Assembly (NCBI RefSeq): GCF_000725545.1
Contig: NZ_JNZP01000021.1
Coordinates: 41,924-105,923 of the forward strand
DNA from: Streptomyces exfoliatus
GTDB taxonomy: Bacteria > Actinomycetota > Actinomycetes > Streptomycetales > Streptomycetaceae
Direction: 5' to 3'
DNA length: 64,000 nucleotides
Position 1 is the first letter of the stretch. The number at the start of each line of letters is the position of its first letter. Below the pieces are notes generated by a model. It ran no database searches and had not been told where the DNA came from. It saw only the letters and a program-made list of their open reading frames with translations. A program made the position numbers and the translations under genes. Shown here piece by piece: positions 61,596 to 64,000 of this stretch.

Positions 61596-62714
61596 CTACT
61601 TCAGGTCGGCGGCGTCGTAGTAGCCGCCGCCGACGAGGATCTGCTCGTAGTTCGTCTTGTCCACGCTCACCGGCTGGAGCAGGTACGCGGGGACGACCTT
61701 GGCACCGTTGTCGTACGCCTTCTCGTCGTTGACCTCCGGCTTCTTGTCGTGCAGCACCGCGTCGACCATGTTCGCGGCGACCTTGGCGAGCTCCCTGGTG
61801 TCCTTGTAGACGGTCTGGGTCTGCTCGCCCGCGATGATCGACTTCACCGAGGCCAGCTCGGCGTCCTGGCCGGTGACCACCGGCAGCGGCTTGGTCTTCG
61901 AGCCGTAGTCGTCGGACTTGAGGGCGGACAGGATGCCGATGGAGATGCCGTCGTACGGCGAGAGCACCGCGTCCACCCGGCCGGTCTTGTACGAGGAGGT
62001 GAGGATGTCGTCCATCCGCTTCTGCGCGGTGCCGCCGTCCCAGCGCAGGGTGGTGACCTGGTTGAGCGCCGTCTGACCGGAGGCGACGACCAACTGCTTC
62101 TTCTCGATGTACGGCTGCAGCACGCTCATCGCGCCGTTGAAGAAGTACTTGGTGTTGTTGTCGTCGTTGGAGCCGGCGAACAGCTCGACGTTGAAGGGGC
62201 CCTTCTTCGAGCCGTCCTTCAGGCCGAGCTTCTCGACCATGTACGTGGCCTGCAGCTCGCCGACCTTCGTGTTGTCGAAGGAGGCGTAGTAGTCCACGTT
62301 CTTCGAGCCGAGGATCAGCCGGTCGTAGGCGATGACCGGAATGTCCGCGTCGGCGGCCTGCTGGAGGACGTTGTTCAGGGACTTGTTGTCGATCGCGGCG
62401 ACGATGAGGGCCTTCACGCCCTGGGTGATCAGGTTCTCGATCTGGGCGACCTGCTGGTCGGGGTCGTCCTCGCCGAAGACCAGCTGGGTCTTGTACCCCT
62501 TCGCCTCCAGGTTCTTGACGACGTTCGCACCGTCGGCGATCCACCGCTCGGAGGACTTCGTCGGCATGGCGATGCCGATGGTGGCGCCGTCGGCGCCGCC
62601 GCTGCCGGATCCCCCCTTGCCGCCGCCCTCGGCGTTCTGGCCGCAGGCGGACAGGGCCAGGGCGAGACAGGCGGCTGCGGTCAGGGAGGTCAGTGCGGCT
62701 CTGCGGTTGCGCAT
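61596..62714 (-). CDS. CUT2 monosaccharide-binding lipoprotein (ChvE-like)
   Basis: The 372-aa extracellular binding protein has a lipoprotein signal ([17 protein letters not shown], lipobox LSAC, cysteine near residue 24), a Gly-rich spacer and a ribose-binding-type fold: [55 protein letters not shown] and [26 protein letters not shown]. It resembles ChvE and other multiple-sugar binding proteins for arabinose, galactose and glucose. The ATG at 62714 starts 5 bp after the U32-like gene stop, so all four genes form one operon. Confidence 0.94.
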   Translation of the reverse strand: MRNRRAALTSLTAAACLALALSACGQNAEGGGKGGSGSGGADGATIGIAMPTKSSERWIADGANVVKNLEAKGYKTQLVFGEDDPDQQVAQIENLITQGVKALIVAAIDNKSLNNVLQQAADADIPVIAYDRLILGSKNVDYYASFDNTKVGELQATYMVEKLGLKDGSKKGPFNVELFAGSNDDNNTKYFFNGAMSVLQPYIEKKQLVVASGQTALNQVTTLRWDGGTAQKRMDDILTSSYKTGRVDAVLSPYDGISIGILSALKSDDYGSKTKPLPVVTGQDAELASVKSIIAGEQTQTVYKDTRELAKVAANMVDAVLHDKKPEVNDEKAYDNGAKVVPAYLLQPVSVDKTNYEQILVGGGYYDAADLK

Positions 62715-62719
62715 GGTGA

Positions 62720-63721
62720 TCAGTCCTCGTTCTTCTCGTCGTCGAGAGCGGGCGATTCCGTGGCGGAGAAACGGTTCAGGGGCCCCGGAAGGCGGGTGCC
62801 GAGCGGCGCCATCGCGCCGTCCGCGCCGTGCCGGGCGAGCAGGTCCAGGGCGAGGCGGCCCCGCCGCACCCGCTCCCGGGCCGAGTCCAGGGCGAGGGTC
62901 CGGAGATGGGCGCCGTACGGATAGATCCCGGGCGCCCTGGACAGGCCGAACTTCAGGTAGAGCGGTGCGCCGCGCCGGATGAGCTCGGCGACCTCGTACA
63001 TCCGGACGTAGCCGCCGAGGTCGTCGGGGGCCTCGATGTACATGTCCATGGGGGCGGCGGAGACCCGCCGGATGCCGGTGAGGTGATCGAGCGTCAGGTC
63101 GCTCGGCACGTTGACCGAGTCGGCGCCGAGCCGCTCGTACACCGCGTACGAGGCGGGGTTGACCGGACCGATCAGCGCGGACACCTTGAGCGTGGTGTCG
63201 GCCGGGAGGAGGCCCATGAGACGGGCCCGGTGCAGCGTCCACAGCACGCCCTCGTCGGCGACGAGCAGGCATTTCACGCCCAGCTCGGTCGCGCGTACCG
63301 CGTCCTCGACGCATCCGGCGACGGCGTCGTGGCCACGCGCCCGCAGTCCGGCCCCCCGCGAGTCGGTGCGCACGGAGGCCCCGGTGTCCCAGGTGCCGCG
63401 CGGTCCGGTGAACAGGCAGAGCTCGACGGCCCGTTCGGTGGTGGCGGCGACCATCTCGGCGATCTCGGCGTCGGTCAGCATCCACACGCCGCTGCCCTGG
63501 CTGATCCGGTGCACCGGCACGTCGAGCCGGTCGACCTCCTCCAGGATCACGGCCAGCGCCTCCGGCCCCTCACAGGAGGGGACCTCGGTGCGCCAGCGGC
63601 CGCCGCCGGGGAAGGTGTGCGGTGAGGCGTCTTCGGGGGAAGGGGCGGGCGCGCCCAGGCCGAGCGCGGCGAGCGCCTGTTCGGCGGGCCGACGGGCGGT
63701 CGGGGCGGAGACATCGGTCAC
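62720..63721 (-). CDS. U32-peptidase-like TIM-barrel protein of unknown function
   Basis: The 333-aa cytoplasmic protein leads the sugar transporter operon. Segments such as [116 protein letters not shown] and [17 protein letters not shown] suggest a TIM barrel related to U32 family proteins. The cluster of cysteines that binds iron-sulfur in UbiU/UbiV is missing, and no protease motif is visible. The GTG at 63721 ([12 protein letters not shown]) has AAAGGACAG upstream. An IclR-type operator lies 14 bp before it. Its role in sugar use is unknown; an aldolase-, isomerase- or dehydratase-like activity is possible. Confidence 0.55.
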   Translation of the reverse strand: MTDVSAPTARRPAEQALAALGLGAPAPSPEDASPHTFPGGGRWRTEVPSCEGPEALAVILEEVDRLDVPVHRISQGSGVWMLTDAEIAEMVAATTERAVELCLFTGPRGTWDTGASVRTDSRGAGLRARGHDAVAGCVEDAVRATELGVKCLLVADEGVLWTLHRARLMGLLPADTTLKVSALIGPVNPASYAVYERLGADSVNVPSDLTLDHLTGIRRVSAAPMDMYIEAPDDLGGYVRMYEVAELIRRGAPLYLKFGLSRAPGIYPYGAHLRTLALDSARERVRRGRLALDLLARHGADGAMAPLGTRLPGPLNRFSATESPALDDEKNED

Positions 63722-63734
63722 GGACTGTCCTTTG

Positions 63735-63752
63735 TGTTCGAGATATCGGACG
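63735..63752 (-). promoter_or_regulatory. IclR-regulon operator upstream of the U32-like/transporter operon
   Basis: Coding-strand sequence CGTCCGATATCTCGAACA, followed by CAAAGGACAG (ribosome site) and the GTG. The GATATYTCGAACACAARGG arrangement is nearly identical to that at the IclR gene start. Confidence 0.65.
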
Positions 63753-63883
63753 TGGTTCGGCGGTGTGGGTACGAGGCCGTCAGCGTCGGAGCCGGGGCCG
63801 GGGGCGGGGGCGGGGCAGGACGTCCCGCCGCCTGCGACGGCGACGTCACCGTGGCGCACGGCTCACGGCCGTGGCACCGGCGC

Positions 63884-64000
63884 TCACTTCGGCTGCCTCC
63901 GCTCCCAGCCTTCGGCCCACAGGTCGAACCGGGCCTGCTGCTGGGGGAACTCGGCCGCCGCGTCCACGTCCAGCTCGACGCCGAGGCCGGGGGCGTGGGA
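63884..64000 (-). CDS. Enolase-superfamily sugar-acid dehydratase, C-terminal fragment
   Basis: Only the last 38 codons are in the window; the gene continues beyond the right edge. The fragment begins SHAPGLGVELDVDAAAEF and ends WERRQPK. The PGLGVELD motif is the typical C-terminus of mandelate racemase/muconate-lactonising enzymes such as galactonate, arabinonate and fuconate dehydratases. It is on the same strand as the transporter operon, with a 162-bp gap. A sugar-acid dehydratase would act directly after the SMP-30 lactonase. The assignment from so short a piece is tentative. Confidence 0.6.
   Translation of the reverse strand, partial: SHAPGLGVELDVDAAAEFPQQQARFDLWAEGWERRQPK

Overview
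The window is very GC-rich and strongly codon-biased. It has purine-rich Shine-Dalgarno sites, many ATGA/GTGA gene overlaps, Tat/lipoprotein exporters, F420-type enzymes, an actinobacterial mce operon and a ceb/bglC cellobiose locus. All of this points to Streptomyces or a very close relative. No rRNA, tRNA, CRISPR array or insertion sequence was recognised.

Layout. (1) 1-3.6 kb, minus strand: a GH51 arabinofuranosidase, then a CUT1 sugar-binding lipoprotein and a permease cut by the window edge. (2) 3.75-4.9 kb: a GCS2/YbdK-type carboxylate-amine ligase. (3) 5.0-18.8 kb: a cellulose island with a secreted GH48 cellulase, divergent GH5 and GH6 cellulases (all with an N-terminal CBM2), an albus-G-type zinc DD-carboxypeptidase, the repressor CebR, the transporter CebEFG and the GH1 beta-glucosidase BglC. 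Three perfect CebR boxes and two imperfect ones tie it together. (4) 18.9-24.3 kb: a glycerophosphodiesterase, a sigma factor overlapping a CU044_5270-type membrane protein, an HD phosphohydrolase, an F420-type oxidoreductase, a DUF2470 protein behind an iron box, and a small unknown protein. (5) 24.4-29.4 kb: methylmalonyl-CoA mutase mutA-mutB with the chaperone GTPase meaB, translationally coupled. (6) 29.5-36.3 kb: an HxlR regulator and an imine-reductase-like enzyme; a bacterial nitric oxide synthase divergent from a GNAT-aminotransferase fusion coupled to a CdsA-like cytidylyltransferase; and a thiolase.

(7) 36.3-48.3 kb, minus strand: a complete mce lipid-uptake operon (ATPase, two YrbE permeases, six MCE proteins, four Mce-associated proteins in an A-B-A-B order). 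Across a 642-bp gap carrying three copies of an inverted repeat lie three secreted proteins and a PucR-type regulator. (8) 53.8-55.7 kb: a nucleoside deaminase, a second F420-type oxidoreductase and an Lrp/AsnC regulator. (9) 55.7-64 kb: a CE2-like SGNH esterase, an IclR regulator, an SMP-30 lactonase, a CUT2 monosaccharide ABC transporter, a U32-like TIM-barrel protein, and the tail of an enolase-superfamily protein, probably a sugar-acid dehydratase.

Two sugar regulons stand out. CebR boxes cover the cellulases, cebR, cebE and bglC. A second operator, consensus close to GTTCGATATTTCGAACAC, lies 14-31 bp upstream of four starts: the IclR gene, the divergent esterase, the U32-like/transporter operon, and the arabinofuranosidase 53 kb away. 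This predicts a hemicellulose-sugar regulon run by the IclR protein. The GNAT-aminotransferase/CdsA pair opposite the NO synthase is the least explained gene set.
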